Position numbers and translations under genes: made by a program. A stretch of DNA of 64,000 bases, taken from an uncultured Oscillospiraceae bacterium (GTDB lineage: Bacteria > Bacillota > Clostridia > Oscillospirales > Oscillospiraceae). Location of the stretch: NCBI GenBank assembly GCA_949935795.1, contig CATLFX010000005.1, positions 21,570 to 85,569 of the forward strand, in the 5' to 3' direction. How positions within the stretch are numbered: the first letter of the stretch is position 1; each line of letters starts with the position of its first letter. Below, one piece after another: positions 29,192 to 38,443 of the stretch. The notes beneath the pieces are model-generated. The model worked only from the letters and a program-made list of their open reading frames with translations, was not told where the DNA came from and ran no database searches.

Positions 29192-30741
29192 GGCGCTGGC
29201 TGTCCCTTTTCCTGGCGGTGTGCCTGGGGCTGTCTCTGACGGGCTGTCAGCCCGAGGTGGACGACCCGGAGCCGCCGCCGTCCGAAACGGTTTCCCCTTT
29301 CCCGACTAAAAGCCCGGAGACGGCGCAGTTCAGCCTGGCCTACGACCCCGGCGCCTCCCTCCACCCCCTCACCGGGGACAGCCAGACCAATCAGGACCTG
29401 ACGGGGCTGGTGTACCAGGGGCTGTACGAGCTGGACAACGAATTCGTCCCCCACCCGGTGCTGGCCGCCTCCGGCGAACCCGGCGGGGACGGCTACAGCT
29501 GGACCTTTACCGTCAAGCAGGGGGTCATGTTCTCCGACGGCACCCCCCTCACCGCCCAGCACGCCGCCGCGTCGCTGAACACCGCCCGGACGTCGGGGCC
29601 CTACGCCGCCCGGCTGTCCGGGGTCACCGGCGTGACGGCGGCGGATGAGACCACGCTGACCGTCTACCTGTCCGCCCCCAACGGGAACCTGCCCGCCCTG
29701 CTGGACATACCCGTGGTGCTGGAGGGGGAGCCCGGCAGCGCCCCCCTGGGCACGGGCTGCTACCAGTACGAGGCCGCAGGGGAGCGGCTGTACCTGCAAA
29801 CCAACCCCCACCATGCCGGGGGCGCGGCCCTGCCCTACGCCACCATCCCGCTGACGGCGGCGGCCACCGCCAACGAGCGCATCGCCGCCTTTGACAGCGG
29901 CGCGGTCACCGCCGTCACCACGGAGTTCTCCTCCCCCTACGCCCTGGGGTACGCCGGGAGCTACGAGACCTGCGACTACCCCACCACCAACCTGCTGTAC
30001 ATGGGCTTCAAGGCCACCGGAGGCCCCTGCCAGTCCGCCCTGGTCCGCCAGGCGTTCTCCCGGGCCTTTGACCGGGAGTCCCTGGTCCAGGTGGAGCTGT
30101 CCGGCCACGGGGACGCCGCCTGCCTGCCCGTCTCCCCCCTCTGCGGAGATTACGATCAGGCCTCCGCCGCCCTGCTGGAGTACGACCTGGAGCAGGCTGC
30201 GGGCCTGCTGGCCCAGGCCGGGTATGAGCGTAATGAAGAGGACAACCTGCTCTACCACCGCCGGACGCCGCTGGCGGTCACGGTGCTGGTGAACAGCGAC
30301 AACGAGAGCCGCCAGGCGGCGGCGGACGCCCTGGCCGCCTCCCTCACTCAGCTGGGGGCGTCCGTCACGGTGGACACCCTGCCCTGGGACAACTATGTCC
30401 AGGCCCTGGCCGCGGGGCGGTTCGACATATACATCGGCGAGGTGCGCCTCACCGGGGATTTTGACCCCTCCCCGCTGCTCACCGGGGCGCTGAACTACGG
30501 CGGGTACAGCGATTGGGAGCTGACCCAGGCCCTGACGGCCTGGAAGAGCGCCCAGGGGGAGGCTCGGACCCAGGCGGCTCAGGCGCTGTGGGCCAAATTC
30601 GTCCAGGACGCGCCCATCGCCCCCCTGTGCTTCAAGCGGGGGTCCCTGCTGGTGCGGTGGGGGATGGCCTCCAACCTCCAGCCCACCCGGGCCAACCCCT
30701 TCTACCGGATGGAGGAGTGGTCCACCACTTCTCACTCCTGA
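29188..30741 (+). CDS. ABC transporter substrate-binding lipoprotein (family 5)
   Basis: 517 aa. The lipobox is LTGC (Cys20), followed by a Pro/Ser-rich linker. The body is of the oligopeptide/nickel-binding SBP_bac_5 type: WTFTVKQGVMFSDGTPLTA is the family signature. It is coupled to pgeF by an ATGA overlap. No permease or ATPase genes accompany it, so it must work with a transporter encoded elsewhere, or have another extracytoplasmic role. A MITE-like repeat begins at the base after its stop codon. Confidence 0.85.
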   Translation: MRRWLSLFLAVCLGLSLTGCQPEVDDPEPPPSETVSPFPTKSPETAQFSLAYDPGASLHPLTGDSQTNQDLTGLVYQGLYELDNEFVPHPVLAASGEPGGDGYSWTFTVKQGVMFSDGTPLTAQHAAASLNTARTSGPYAARLSGVTGVTAADETTLTVYLSAPNGNLPALLDIPVVLEGEPGSAPLGTGCYQYEAAGERLYLQTNPHHAGGAALPYATIPLTAAATANERIAAFDSGAVTAVTTEFSSPYALGYAGSYETCDYPTTNLLYMGFKATGGPCQSALVRQAFSRAFDRESLVQVELSGHGDAACLPVSPLCGDYDQASAALLEYDLEQAAGLLAQAGYERNEEDNLLYHRRTPLAVTVLVNSDNESRQAAADALAASLTQLGASVTVDTLPWDNYVQALAAGRFDIYIGEVRLTGDFDPSPLLTGALNYGGYSDWELTQALTAWKSAQGEARTQAAQALWAKFVQDAPIAPLCFKRGSLLVRWGMASNLQPTRANPFYRMEEWSTTSHS

Positions 30742-31006
30742 GGGACCTCCGAACAAATGCGTCTGCGGCGCTTTGCGGATCTTTTCCGCCGCAACTTCGT
30801 TGTGATTTCTTGAAATAAACACAATTATTCCTGCGAAATCCCGCCTTCGTCGGCACAAGCTTCGCTCAGTCGCTTCCTCTTGCGGAGAAAGCTCCTCCGC
30901 TCCGCTGTGCCTCCTCTCCCCACAGAGCCTGAAGGTCGGCTTTGTGGGGACCCCGATGGCGAAAAATCTCTCGCAAATCGCTCTTGCCGATTTATTCAGA
31001 GGTCCC
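30742..31006 (-). mobile_element. MITE-like element, long copy with internal insert
   Basis: About 265 bp bounded by imperfect inverted ends: GGGACCTCCGAACAAAT on the left and ATTTATTCAGAGGTCCC on the right. It matches the 168-bp copy at 58613-58780 in reverse orientation, except that about 105 bp (near 30850-30958) replace a few bases in the middle. That insert resembles part of repeat R198 (CTCCTCTCCCCACA ... GGCTTTGTGGGGACCCC). No transposase is encoded. Confidence 0.75.
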
Positions 31007-31051
31007 TTGATTTTTTCCGGCGCAGACCGCCGGGTGAAGGAGAAATAGACC

Positions 31052-34000
31052 ATGAAAAGCCAAGTATTTCGCTGCTTTGTCCGCAAGCGCCCCGGCTTCG
31101 ACGTGGAGGCTCAGGGCCTGTGCCGGGACCTGCGGGAGCAGCTGGGGATCGAGGACCTGAACGGCCTGACCATCTTCCACCGCTACGACGTGGAGGGGGT
31201 GGACGCCGGGGTCTACGAGCGGGCCAAGGGGACGGTGTTCTCCGAGCCCCAGGTGGACGCGGTATACGACGGGGACTTCCCCCGCCCGGAGGCCCCCCAC
31301 GCCCTGCTGGCGGTGGAGGCCCTGCCGGGCCAGTTCGACCAGCGGGCGGACTCCGCCGCCCAGTGCGTCCAGCTGATGACCGGGGGAGCCCGCCCCCTCA
31401 TCGCCTACGCCAAGGTATACGTGCTGGAGGGGGCCCTGTCCCAGGAGGCCCTGGACAGAATCAAGGGCTATCTCATCAACCCGGTGGAAAGCCGGGAGGC
31501 GTCCATGGACAAGCCGGACACCCTTGCCCGCGTCTATGACACCCCGGACCAGGTGGCGGTGCTGGACGGCTTCACCGGCCTGGACGAGGCGGGCTTACAG
31601 GCCGAGCTGGACCGGCTGGGGCTGGCCATGGACCTGGACGATCTGAAATTCCTGCAAAACTACTTCCGGGACTGGGAGCGCCGGGACCCCACCATCACCG
31701 AGGTGCGGGTGGTGGACACCTACTGGTCCGATCACTGCCGCCACACCACCTTCTCCACCCATTTGAAGGAGATTCAGATTGACGATCCCCGGGTCCAGGG
31801 GGCCTATGAGCGCTACCTGGCCGCCCGCGAGGAGGTATACGGCCAGGAGAAGGCCAAGAAGCGCCCCCAGACCCTGATGGACATCGCCACCATCGGAACC
31901 AAGGTACTGAAAAAACGGGGAGAGCTGCCTGGGCTGGACGAGAGCGAGGAGATCAACGCCTGCTCCATTCATGTCCCTGCGGTGGTGGACGGCGAGGAGC
32001 AGGACTGGCTGCTCATGTTCAAGAACGAGACCCACAACCACCCCACCGAGATCGAGCCCTTCGGCGGCGCGGCCACCTGTATCGGCGGCTGCATCCGGGA
32101 CCCGCTCTCCGGCCGGGCCTATGTCCACCAGGCCATGCGGGTCACTGGAGGCGGCGACCCCACCGTTCCCCTGAGCGAGACGCTGGAGGGCAAGCTGCCC
32201 CAGCGGAAGCTGGCCCAGACCGCGGCGGCGGGGTATTCCTCCTACGGCAACCAGATCGGCCTGGCCACCGGCCACGTGGCCGAGCTGTACCACCCCGGCT
32301 ACATCGCCAAGCGGCTGGAGTGCGGGGCGGTGGTGGCCGCCGCCCCCGCCAGCCACGTCCGCCGGGAGCGCCCCGCCCCCGGCGACGTCATCATCCTATT
32401 AGGCGGGCGCACGGGCCGGGACGGCATCGGCGGGGCCACCGGGTCCTCCAAGAGCCACAACAAAAAGTCGCTGGCCACCATGGCCAGCGAGGTACAGAAG
32501 GGCAACGCCCCCGAGGAGCGCAAGCTCCAGCGGCTGTTCCGCAACGGGGACGTGACCCGGATGATCAAGCGGTGCAATGACTTCGGCGCGGGGGGCGTTT
32601 CTGTCGCCATCGGCGAGCTGGCCGACGGCCTGCAAATTGACCTGGACGCGGTGCGCAAAAAGTACGACGGCCTGGACGGCACGGAGCTCGCCATCTCCGA
32701 GAGCCAGGAGCGCATGGCCGTGGTGGTGGCCGCAGAGGACGAGGAGCAGTTCATCGCCATGGCGGAGGCGGAAAACCTGGAGGCCTACCGGGTGGCGGTG
32801 GTCACCGAGGCCGCCCGGATGGTGATGACCTGGAAGGGCCAGACCATCGCCGATTTGAGCCGGGATTTCCTCAATACCAACGGCGCGGTGAAGCACGCCA
32901 AGGCGTCCGTCCCGGAGTGGGACCACAACCCCCTGCCCGGCCACGATTTCACAAGCCTGCGGGAAATGGCGGCCAGTCTGAAGTGCGCCTCCCGCCGGGG
33001 GCTGGTGGAGCGGTTCGACGGCTCCATCGGCTCTGGGTCGGTGCTCATGCCCTTCGGCGGCAGGACCCAGACCACCCCCGCCCAGGCCATGGCGGCTCTA
33101 TTGCCCACCATGCCCGGCGAGGAGACCGGCCAGGCCAGCGTGATGGCCTGGGGCTGCGACCCGGAGTGGCTGTCCGCCTCCCCCTTCGTGGGGGCCCGGG
33201 CCAGCGTCACGGTCTCCCTGGCCAAAATTGTGGCCGCAGGAGCGGACTACCACGACGCCTACCTGACCATGCAGGAGTTCTTTGAGAAGCTGCGGGACGC
33301 CCCCGCCCGCTGGGGCAAGCCCTTCTCCGCCCTGCTGGGGGCGCTGGATGCCCAGCTTCGCTACGGCTGCGCCGCCATCGGCGGCAAGGACTCCATGTCC
33401 GGCTCTTTCCTGGATCTGGACGTGCCCCCCACCCTCATCTCTTTCGCCATCGCCCCCGTCAAGGCGTCGGACGTGCTCTCCCCCGAGTTCAAGGAGGCGG
33501 GGCATCCGGTGTACGCCTTCGCCGGCGGCAAGCCGGAGGTGTTAAAGGAGGCGTGGGACGCCTTCCACCAGCTGGCCCAGGAGGGGAAGGTCCGCGCCGC
33601 CTGGGCGGTGGAGCACAGCGTGGCCGAGGGCCTGATGAACATGTCCTTCGGCAACCGGATCGGCTTTAAGGCCGACCCGGATTTGGAGGTATCCTGGTAC
33701 GCCCCGGAAAAGGGCGCTGTCGTCGCCGAGCTCACGGAGGAGGTGGACGTGCCCAACGCCATCCGCCTGGGCGTGACCACTGAAGAGCCCACAATCACCC
33801 TGTACCACAGCGGGGACTGGCCCAACTGCCCCGAGGGCGAGGACTCCGCCCCCATCGACGAGCTGTTAAAGCTGAACGAGGGCGTTTTGGAGGAGGTCTA
33901 TCCCACCAGGGCGGGCACGTCCGAGCCCGTTGAACCCATCACTTGGGACCGCCGCTCCCCCGCCGTGTTCGACGGCGAAATCGCGAGGCCGAAGGTGGTC

Positions 34001-34783
34001 ATCCCCGTGTTCCCCGGCACCAACTGCGAATACGACTCCGTGCGCGCCTGCCTGCGGGCAGGGATGGACGCGGAGACGGTAGTTATCCGCAACCTGACCC
34101 CCGACGCCCTGGCCCAGTCCGCTTTGGAGCTGGAACAGGCCATTAAAAAGGCCCAGATCGTGTTCCTCCCCGGCGGCTTTTCCGGCGGCGACGAGCCGGA
34201 GGGCTCCGCCAAGCTCATTGTGTCCTTCTTCCGCAACCCGCGCCTCACCGACGCGGTCCACGACCTCTTGAAGCACCGGGACGGCCTGATGCTGGGCATT
34301 TGCAACGGCTTCCAGGCGCTGTTGAAGCTGGGGCTGCTGCCCCGTGGCGAGATCACCCCGGTGGACGAGAACAGCCCCACCCTGACCTACAACCTCATCG
34401 GGCGGCACCAGAGCCGGTACGTCACCACAAGGGTGTGCTCCGTCAAGTCCCCCTGGATGCTGCTCAGCCACGTGGGTGACCTCCATGCCATCCCGGTTTC
34501 CCACGGCGAGGGCCGCTTCACGGCCCCCCAGGCGGTGCTGGACCAGCTCATCGCCAACGGCCAGGTGGCCACCCAGTACGTGGACGCCCAGGGCGTACCC
34601 TCCATGGACATCTCGGTAAACCCCAACGGTTCGGTGTGCGCTATCGAGGGAATCTTCTCCCCCGACGGCCGGGTGTTCGGCAAAATGGGCCACTCCGAGC
34701 GGCGGGGCGAGTTCGTGGCGAAAAATATCCCCGGCGACAAGCTCCAGCCCATCTTTGATTCCGGGGCGCTGTACTTCCGCTGA
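31052..34783 (+). CDS. Phosphoribosylformylglycinamidine synthase PurL (fused, with glutaminase)
   Basis: 1243 aa. It contains an N-terminal PurS-like region, two AIR-synthase-type ATP domains (for example DTYWSDHCRHTTFSTH and ETHNHPTEIEPFGGAATCIGG) and a C-terminal class-I glutaminase. The glutaminase has its nucleophile Cys in LGICNGFQALLKLG and a catalytic His in SHGEGRF. It makes FGAM from FGAR, ATP and glutamine in purine synthesis. Most Firmicutes use split PurS/PurQ/PurL; a single-chain form occurs in part of the Clostridia. GAAGGAG precedes the ATG. Confidence 0.96.
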   Translation: MKSQVFRCFVRKRPGFDVEAQGLCRDLREQLGIEDLNGLTIFHRYDVEGVDAGVYERAKGTVFSEPQVDAVYDGDFPRPEAPHALLAVEALPGQFDQRADSAAQCVQLMTGGARPLIAYAKVYVLEGALSQEALDRIKGYLINPVESREASMDKPDTLARVYDTPDQVAVLDGFTGLDEAGLQAELDRLGLAMDLDDLKFLQNYFRDWERRDPTITEVRVVDTYWSDHCRHTTFSTHLKEIQIDDPRVQGAYERYLAAREEVYGQEKAKKRPQTLMDIATIGTKVLKKRGELPGLDESEEINACSIHVPAVVDGEEQDWLLMFKNETHNHPTEIEPFGGAATCIGGCIRDPLSGRAYVHQAMRVTGGGDPTVPLSETLEGKLPQRKLAQTAAAGYSSYGNQIGLATGHVAELYHPGYIAKRLECGAVVAAAPASHVRRERPAPGDVIILLGGRTGRDGIGGATGSSKSHNKKSLATMASEVQKGNAPEERKLQRLFRNGDVTRMIKRCNDFGAGGVSVAIGELADGLQIDLDAVRKKYDGLDGTELAISESQERMAVVVAAEDEEQFIAMAEAENLEAYRVAVVTEAARMVMTWKGQTIADLSRDFLNTNGAVKHAKASVPEWDHNPLPGHDFTSLREMAASLKCASRRGLVERFDGSIGSGSVLMPFGGRTQTTPAQAMAALLPTMPGEETGQASVMAWGCDPEWLSASPFVGARASVTVSLAKIVAAGADYHDAYLTMQEFFEKLRDAPARWGKPFSALLGALDAQLRYGCAAIGGKDSMSGSFLDLDVPPTLISFAIAPVKASDVLSPEFKEAGHPVYAFAGGKPEVLKEAWDAFHQLAQEGKVRAAWAVEHSVAEGLMNMSFGNRIGFKADPDLEVSWYAPEKGAVVAELTEEVDVPNAIRLGVTTEEPTITLYHSGDWPNCPEGEDSAPIDELLKLNEGVLEEVYPTRAGTSEPVEPITWDRRSPAVFDGEIARPKVVIPVFPGTNCEYDSVRACLRAGMDAETVVIRNLTPDALAQSALELEQAIKKAQIVFLPGGFSGGDEPEGSAKLIVSFFRNPRLTDAVHDLLKHRDGLMLGICNGFQALLKLGLLPRGEITPVDENSPTLTYNLIGRHQSRYVTTRVCSVKSPWMLLSHVGDLHAIPVSHGEGRFTAPQAVLDQLIANGQVATQYVDAQGVPSMDISVNPNGSVCAIEGIFSPDGRVFGKMGHSERRGEFVAKNIPGDKLQPIFDSGALYFR

Positions 34784-34883
34784 AATAAAGGGCCAGGTCC
34801 TTCTTTTCCTTTCTGAAGAAAGAAAAAGAAGCAAAAAGAAAGACTTTTAAACTACTTCTATGGAACTGCTGACTGATTGCTTT

Positions 34884-34917
34884 CCCCCCGCCGGCAGGCG
34901 GGGGGATTGATTTTTTG
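34884..34917 (+). terminator. Terminator after purL
   Basis: CCCCCCGCC, loop GGCA, GGCGGGGGG, followed by ATTGATTTTTT. Confidence 0.75.
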
Positions 34918-34935
34918 CCGGTTTTCCTGTAGAAT
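34907..34935 (+). promoter_or_regulatory. Promoter of dnaD
   Basis: TTGATT (34907-34912), 17 bp, TAGAAT (34930-34935), overlapping the tail of the preceding terminator. Confidence 0.6.
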
Positions 34936-35050
34936 AATAGTTCCATGTAACCGGGCGTTGCAAACGCCCGGTCCAAAAGTTTCTTTTTGCCTCCTTTTTC
35001 TTTACAAAGAAAAAGTAGGCCGCCGGAGGCAAACAAGAGGAGGTGCGCCC

Positions 35051-36016
35051 ATGTCCGCGCTGCTGCTGCCCAGCGAAATACTGTCCATGTCCGCCCAGGC
35101 GGCCCGCCTGCTGGTGGAGTCCGGCGACGGGGACGGGGCCCTGCTCTACCTGGCCCTGCTGGAGTGCGGCGGGGACGGGGCCAAGGCCGCCGCCCGCCTG
35201 CGCTGGGCGGACAGCCGCCTTCTCCCCGCCTGGGAGCGGCTGGCCTCTTTAAAGCTGGCCCCGCCTCCCGCCGCGGCCCCCGCTCCCCCTCCCCCGAAGG
35301 AGGACGACCGCCTGCCCGAGTACAGCCGGGAGGAGCTCACCGCCGCCCAGGAGCGGGAACCCCAGTTCCGGGGGCTGTGCCGGGAGCTGGAGGGCATGCT
35401 GGGCCGGGTGTTTACCGACAACGACCTGAAATGCCTGTACACCATGTATGACCACCTGGGCCTGCCCCCGGAGGTGATTCTGCTGCTCACCGGCTGGGCC
35501 ATCCGCCGGGAGCGGCGGCTGAAAAACAACCCCGTCGCCTGTCCCCGGATGCCCCAGGTCCAGCGTGAGGCCTTCACATGGAAACGGCTGGGGGTGGACC
35601 CCCTGGACCGGGCGGAGGAATACCTGCGCCGCCAGGAGGGGGTGGACCAGCGGGAGTGGGACATCCTCCAGGCGGTGGGGGTGACGGACCGCCGCCCCGC
35701 CGTGGAGCGGGAGCGGGAGTACATCGCCGCCTGGGTGGATATGGGGGTCAGCGACGAGCTGATCCGGCTGGCCTACGAGCGGACGGTGTACCAGAAAAAG
35801 GCCATGAACTGGCCTTACATGAACAAAATCCTGCAGTCCTGGCACCAGGCGGGCTATCGGACCTTGGCCCAGGTGGAGGCGGGGGACAGGCCCTCCCCGC
35901 GGCCCAAGCCCGCCCCGGCCCAGTCCCAGGACTTCCAGCCCAGCCAGGAGCGCATCCAGAAAAACAACGACTGGCTGGACGAGTTCCTAGCCCAGCAGAA
36001 GAAGGAGGGGGTCTGA
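35051..36016 (+). CDS. DnaD-domain replication initiation protein
   Basis: 321 aa. An N-terminal winged-helix-like part, a Pro-rich linker near residue 75-90, a first DnaD_DnaB-II module (TDNDLKCLYTMYDHLGLPPEVILLLTGWAI) and a second (LAYERTVYQKKAMNWPYMNKILQSWHQAGYRT). DnaD proteins remodel origin DNA with DnaA before helicase loading. The next gene, one base away, is the helicase-loader ATPase, the usual partnership. GAGGAGG precedes the ATG. Confidence 0.88.
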   Translation: MSALLLPSEILSMSAQAARLLVESGDGDGALLYLALLECGGDGAKAAARLRWADSRLLPAWERLASLKLAPPPAAAPAPPPPKEDDRLPEYSREELTAAQEREPQFRGLCRELEGMLGRVFTDNDLKCLYTMYDHLGLPPEVILLLTGWAIRRERRLKNNPVACPRMPQVQREAFTWKRLGVDPLDRAEEYLRRQEGVDQREWDILQAVGVTDRRPAVEREREYIAAWVDMGVSDELIRLAYERTVYQKKAMNWPYMNKILQSWHQAGYRTLAQVEAGDRPSPRPKPAPAQSQDFQPSQERIQKNNDWLDEFLAQQKKEGV

Positions 36017-36017
36017 C

Positions 36018-37016
36018 ATGGCTTACGAGGCAGACATTGTCCGGCGGGCCGTGGCCCGGCTGGAGCGCCGCCGGGACAACCGGGAGCGCCGCCGGTTCCA
36101 GCTGGAGCGGGAGCTGTACGCCCGCTGTCCCCGGCTAAGGGAGGTGGACGCCGCCCTGCGCGGCACCATGGCGGATCTGGCCCTGCTGGCGGCGGGGGGC
36201 AAGCCGGTGGCGGCGGACGGCCCGGAGATCGCCGCCATCCGCGCCCGGAACGAGGCGCTGCAGGGGGAGCGGGCCAGGCTCATGGGGTCGCTGGGCTGTG
36301 ACCCCGCCGCCCTGGACGGCGCCCCCGCCTGTCCCAAATGCCGGGACACCGGGTGGGTGGAGAGCGGAATGTGTACCTGCCTCAAGGAGCTGTGCGCTCA
36401 GGAGCAGCTGAAGGCCCTCACCGCCGTCATGCACCTCGCCGAGGACCAGGACTTCGACCGCCTGCGGCTGGACGTGTACAGCGACCGGCCCTGGGGCGGC
36501 CAGGACCGCTCCCCCAGGGAAAAGATGGGCCAGGTGGTCCAGGTGTGCGAGGGCTACGCCCGGCAGTTCCCCCGCTACCCCCTGCAAAACCTGCTGCTGT
36601 CCGGAGGCACCGGGCTGGGCAAGACCTACCTGTCCGGCTGCGTCGCCAGGGAGGTAACCCGCCGGGGCTTCTCCGTGGCCTACGACTCCGCCGGAAACAT
36701 CTTTGACGCCCTGTCCGCACGGCGGTTCAGCCGGTCCCCGGAGGAGGAGCGCCAGGCCCGGGAGGCCGCCCGGCGCTATCTAAACTGCGACCTGCTGATC
36801 CTGGACGACCTGGGCAGCGAGCAGGACCTGCCCTCCGCCCGGTCCAGCCTGTACGAGCTGGTAAACAGCCGTCTCCAGGCTGGACAGCACACCATCATCT
36901 CCTCCAACCTGTCCACCCAGGACATCGGAAACCGGTACGGGGCCCAGATCGGCTCCCGGCTGGCCGGGCTGTACCGGGAGCTCACCTTCTACGGGGACGA
37001 CCTGCGGCTGCGTTAA
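36018..37016 (+). CDS. DnaC/DnaI-type helicase loader ATPase
   Basis: 332 aa. An N-terminal helical region is followed by a zinc site (CPKCRDTG ... CTCLK) and an AAA+ core with Walker A GGTGLGKTYLS near residue 197 and Walker B LLILDDLGSE near 258; SNLSTQDIGNRYG is the sensor-1 region. It loads the replicative helicase. Encoded directly after dnaD with a strong terminator behind it. Confidence 0.9.
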   Translation: MAYEADIVRRAVARLERRRDNRERRRFQLERELYARCPRLREVDAALRGTMADLALLAAGGKPVAADGPEIAAIRARNEALQGERARLMGSLGCDPAALDGAPACPKCRDTGWVESGMCTCLKELCAQEQLKALTAVMHLAEDQDFDRLRLDVYSDRPWGGQDRSPREKMGQVVQVCEGYARQFPRYPLQNLLLSGGTGLGKTYLSGCVAREVTRRGFSVAYDSAGNIFDALSARRFSRSPEEERQAREAARRYLNCDLLILDDLGSEQDLPSARSSLYELVNSRLQAGQHTIISSNLSTQDIGNRYGAQIGSRLAGLYRELTFYGDDLRLR

Positions 37017-37020
37017 ACAA

Positions 37021-37058
37021 ACATCCCTCTCCCGCTGTGTGGGAGAGGGATGTTTTGC
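37021..37058. terminator. Bidirectional terminator
   Basis: ACATCCCTCTCCC and GGGAGAGGGATGT with a short loop and TTTT; between convergent dnaI and the ureohydrolase. Confidence 0.9.
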
Positions 37059-37930
37059 TATCTCAATTTGTCTGCCACGCCCCGGAGCAGCTTCATCAGG
37101 GCCCCCAGGTCCCGGCCCCCGGGGTCCAGCACCGGGTTGTACTCCACGCACTCGAAGGAGCAGGTCCGCCCCGTGTCCAGCACGGCGCGCAAGATCCGCT
37201 CCACCTGGGCCAGGGTCAGCCCCTCCGGGATGTTGTAGCCGGTGGCGGAGAATTCCGCCGGGTCCAGCACGTCCACATCAAAGCTGATGTGGACCCGCTT
37301 CCCCTCCAGGGCGGGCAGGACCTGGCCCAGGACGGCCTCCAGCCCCCGCTCCCGCACCGCTCCGGCGGTGTGCAGGTGGGCCCCCACCCGCTCCACAATG
37401 CCGTACTCCGGCGGGTCGATGCTCCGGGCCCCAATGAAATGGAGGTTTTCCCCCAGCAGGTTCACCCGGTTCCGCCCCACGGTGAGGGCGTCACAGCACA
37501 GCCCGCAGGCGGCGGCCAGATCCATGCCGTGGATGCAGCCGCTCTCCGAGGTTTTTTCCGTGTTGATGTCGGTATGGGCGTCCACATACACCACGGCCAG
37601 CTCCTCCGCCCCGTAGAACTCCCTCAGCGCCGCCAGGGTGCCCATGGCGCAGGAGTGGTCCCCGCCGATGACCACGGGGTACTCCCCCCGCCCCAGGGCG
37701 TCCAGCACGCCGGTGCGCAGGCGGCGGCACACCTCCATCACCGTGTCCAGATGGCGCAGGCCCTCGGGCCAGCGGGGGCAGGGGGCCAGCTTCTCCATAG
37801 GCAGCAGCCGGGCGTCCCCAAAGGCGGCGGCCAGCCCCGCCCCCACCAGGGCGTCGAAAGCCCCCTCGGTCCCCCGGGTGGGGGAGCCGCAGGAGACCGC
37901 CGCCTCCACCAGGGCAAATGAACGCTCCAT
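37058..37930 (-). CDS. Arginase/agmatinase-family ureohydrolase
   Basis: 290 aa. The binuclear manganese ligands are visible in GGDHSCAMG, VVYVDAHTDIN, CIHGMD and ISFDVDVLDP. The overall length and VEYNPVLD fit arginase better than agmatinase, but the substrate is not certain from sequence. The product would be urea plus ornithine (or putrescine). It has GGAGGAGG upstream and is separated from rpsT by a terminator. Confidence 0.88.
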   Translation of the reverse strand: MERSFALVEAAVSCGSPTRGTEGAFDALVGAGLAAAFGDARLLPMEKLAPCPRWPEGLRHLDTVMEVCRRLRTGVLDALGRGEYPVVIGGDHSCAMGTLAALREFYGAEELAVVYVDAHTDINTEKTSESGCIHGMDLAAACGLCCDALTVGRNRVNLLGENLHFIGARSIDPPEYGIVERVGAHLHTAGAVRERGLEAVLGQVLPALEGKRVHISFDVDVLDPAEFSATGYNIPEGLTLAQVERILRAVLDTGRTCSFECVEYNPVLDPGGRDLGALMKLLRGVADKLR

Positions 37931-37950
37931 CGCGTCCTCCTCCTTAAACG

Positions 37951-37981
37951 AAAAAACCGCCTGCCAAAGCAGACGGTTTTT
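37951..37981. terminator. Terminator of rpsT
   Basis: AAAAAACCGCCTGC, loop CAAA, GCAGACGGTTTTT. On the minus strand it closes rpsT. Confidence 0.9.
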
Positions 37982-37993
37982 GTCAGCACATCC

Positions 37994-38257
37994 TTACGCC
38001 AGCTTGTTCAGCTTCAAAGTCATGGCGCTCTTCTTGTTGGCAGCGTTGTTGCTGTGCAGCAGACCCTTGGCCGCGGCCTGGTCCACAGCTTTGACGGCCA
38101 CCTTATATGCGGCATCGGCCTCGCTGCGGTTGCCGCCGGCCACCGCGGCCTCAAACTTCTTCAGGTTGGTCTTGAGGGCGGACTTCTGCGCCTTGTTCTG
38201 GGCGGCCTTCGTCGCATTGACCAGGACGCGCTTCTTGGCAGACTTGATATTGGGCAA
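37994..38257 (-). CDS. Small-subunit ribosomal protein bS20
   Basis: 87 aa from a TTG start giving (M)PNIKSAKKRVLVN, the canonical S20 N terminus. GGAGGAGG lies at the right distance. A longer open frame to 38326 is only the untranslated leader. S20 binds 16S rRNA early in 30S assembly. Transcribed from its own promoter and divergent from gpr, a pairing conserved in Clostridia. Confidence 0.96.
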   Translation of the reverse strand: MPNIKSAKKRVLVNATKAAQNKAQKSALKTNLKKFEAAVAGGNRSEADAAYKVAVKAVDQAAAKGLLHSNNAANKKSAMTLKLNKLA

Positions 38258-38316
38258 ACCAAACACCTCCTCCGATTTTTTTGATTTCTGGTTGCGGTTT
38301 CCCGTCGCAGATATGT

Positions 38317-38345
38317 ATTCTAACATGAAAAGGGTAAAAATGCAA
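38317..38345 (-). promoter_or_regulatory. Promoter of rpsT
   Basis: Minus strand TTGCAT (38340-38345), 17 bp, TAGAAT (38317-38322). Confidence 0.78.
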
Positions 38346-38443
38346 CACCTTTTTTATTTTTCGCATAGGAATTTTTCTTCCGGCGAAAAATAGGGGCGGA
38401 CGGCTGAATCAGCCGCAACATCTGGTATGGAAGGAAGTTTTTT

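Larger units (their letters stand above)
34800..35015. repeat. Poly-purine hairpin repeat pair before dnaD
   Basis: Two related hairpins in opposite orientation. CTTCTTTTCCTTTCT pairs with AGAAAGAAAAAGAAG (34800-34831), and CTTTTTCTTT pairs with AAAGAAAAAG (34994-35015). Their outer flanks, CAAAAAGAAAGACTTTT and AAAAGTTTCTTTTTG, are inverted relatives. Between them lie ATGGAACT / AGTTCCAT and ACCGGGCGTT / AAACGCCCGGT pairs. No coding sequence is supported. Confidence 0.6.

Noticed and set aside
38258..38326. N-terminal extension of ribosomal protein S20
   Set aside because: The family begins (M)PNIKSAKKR, encoded from the TTG at 38257 with a strong ribosome site; the extension overlaps the promoter.
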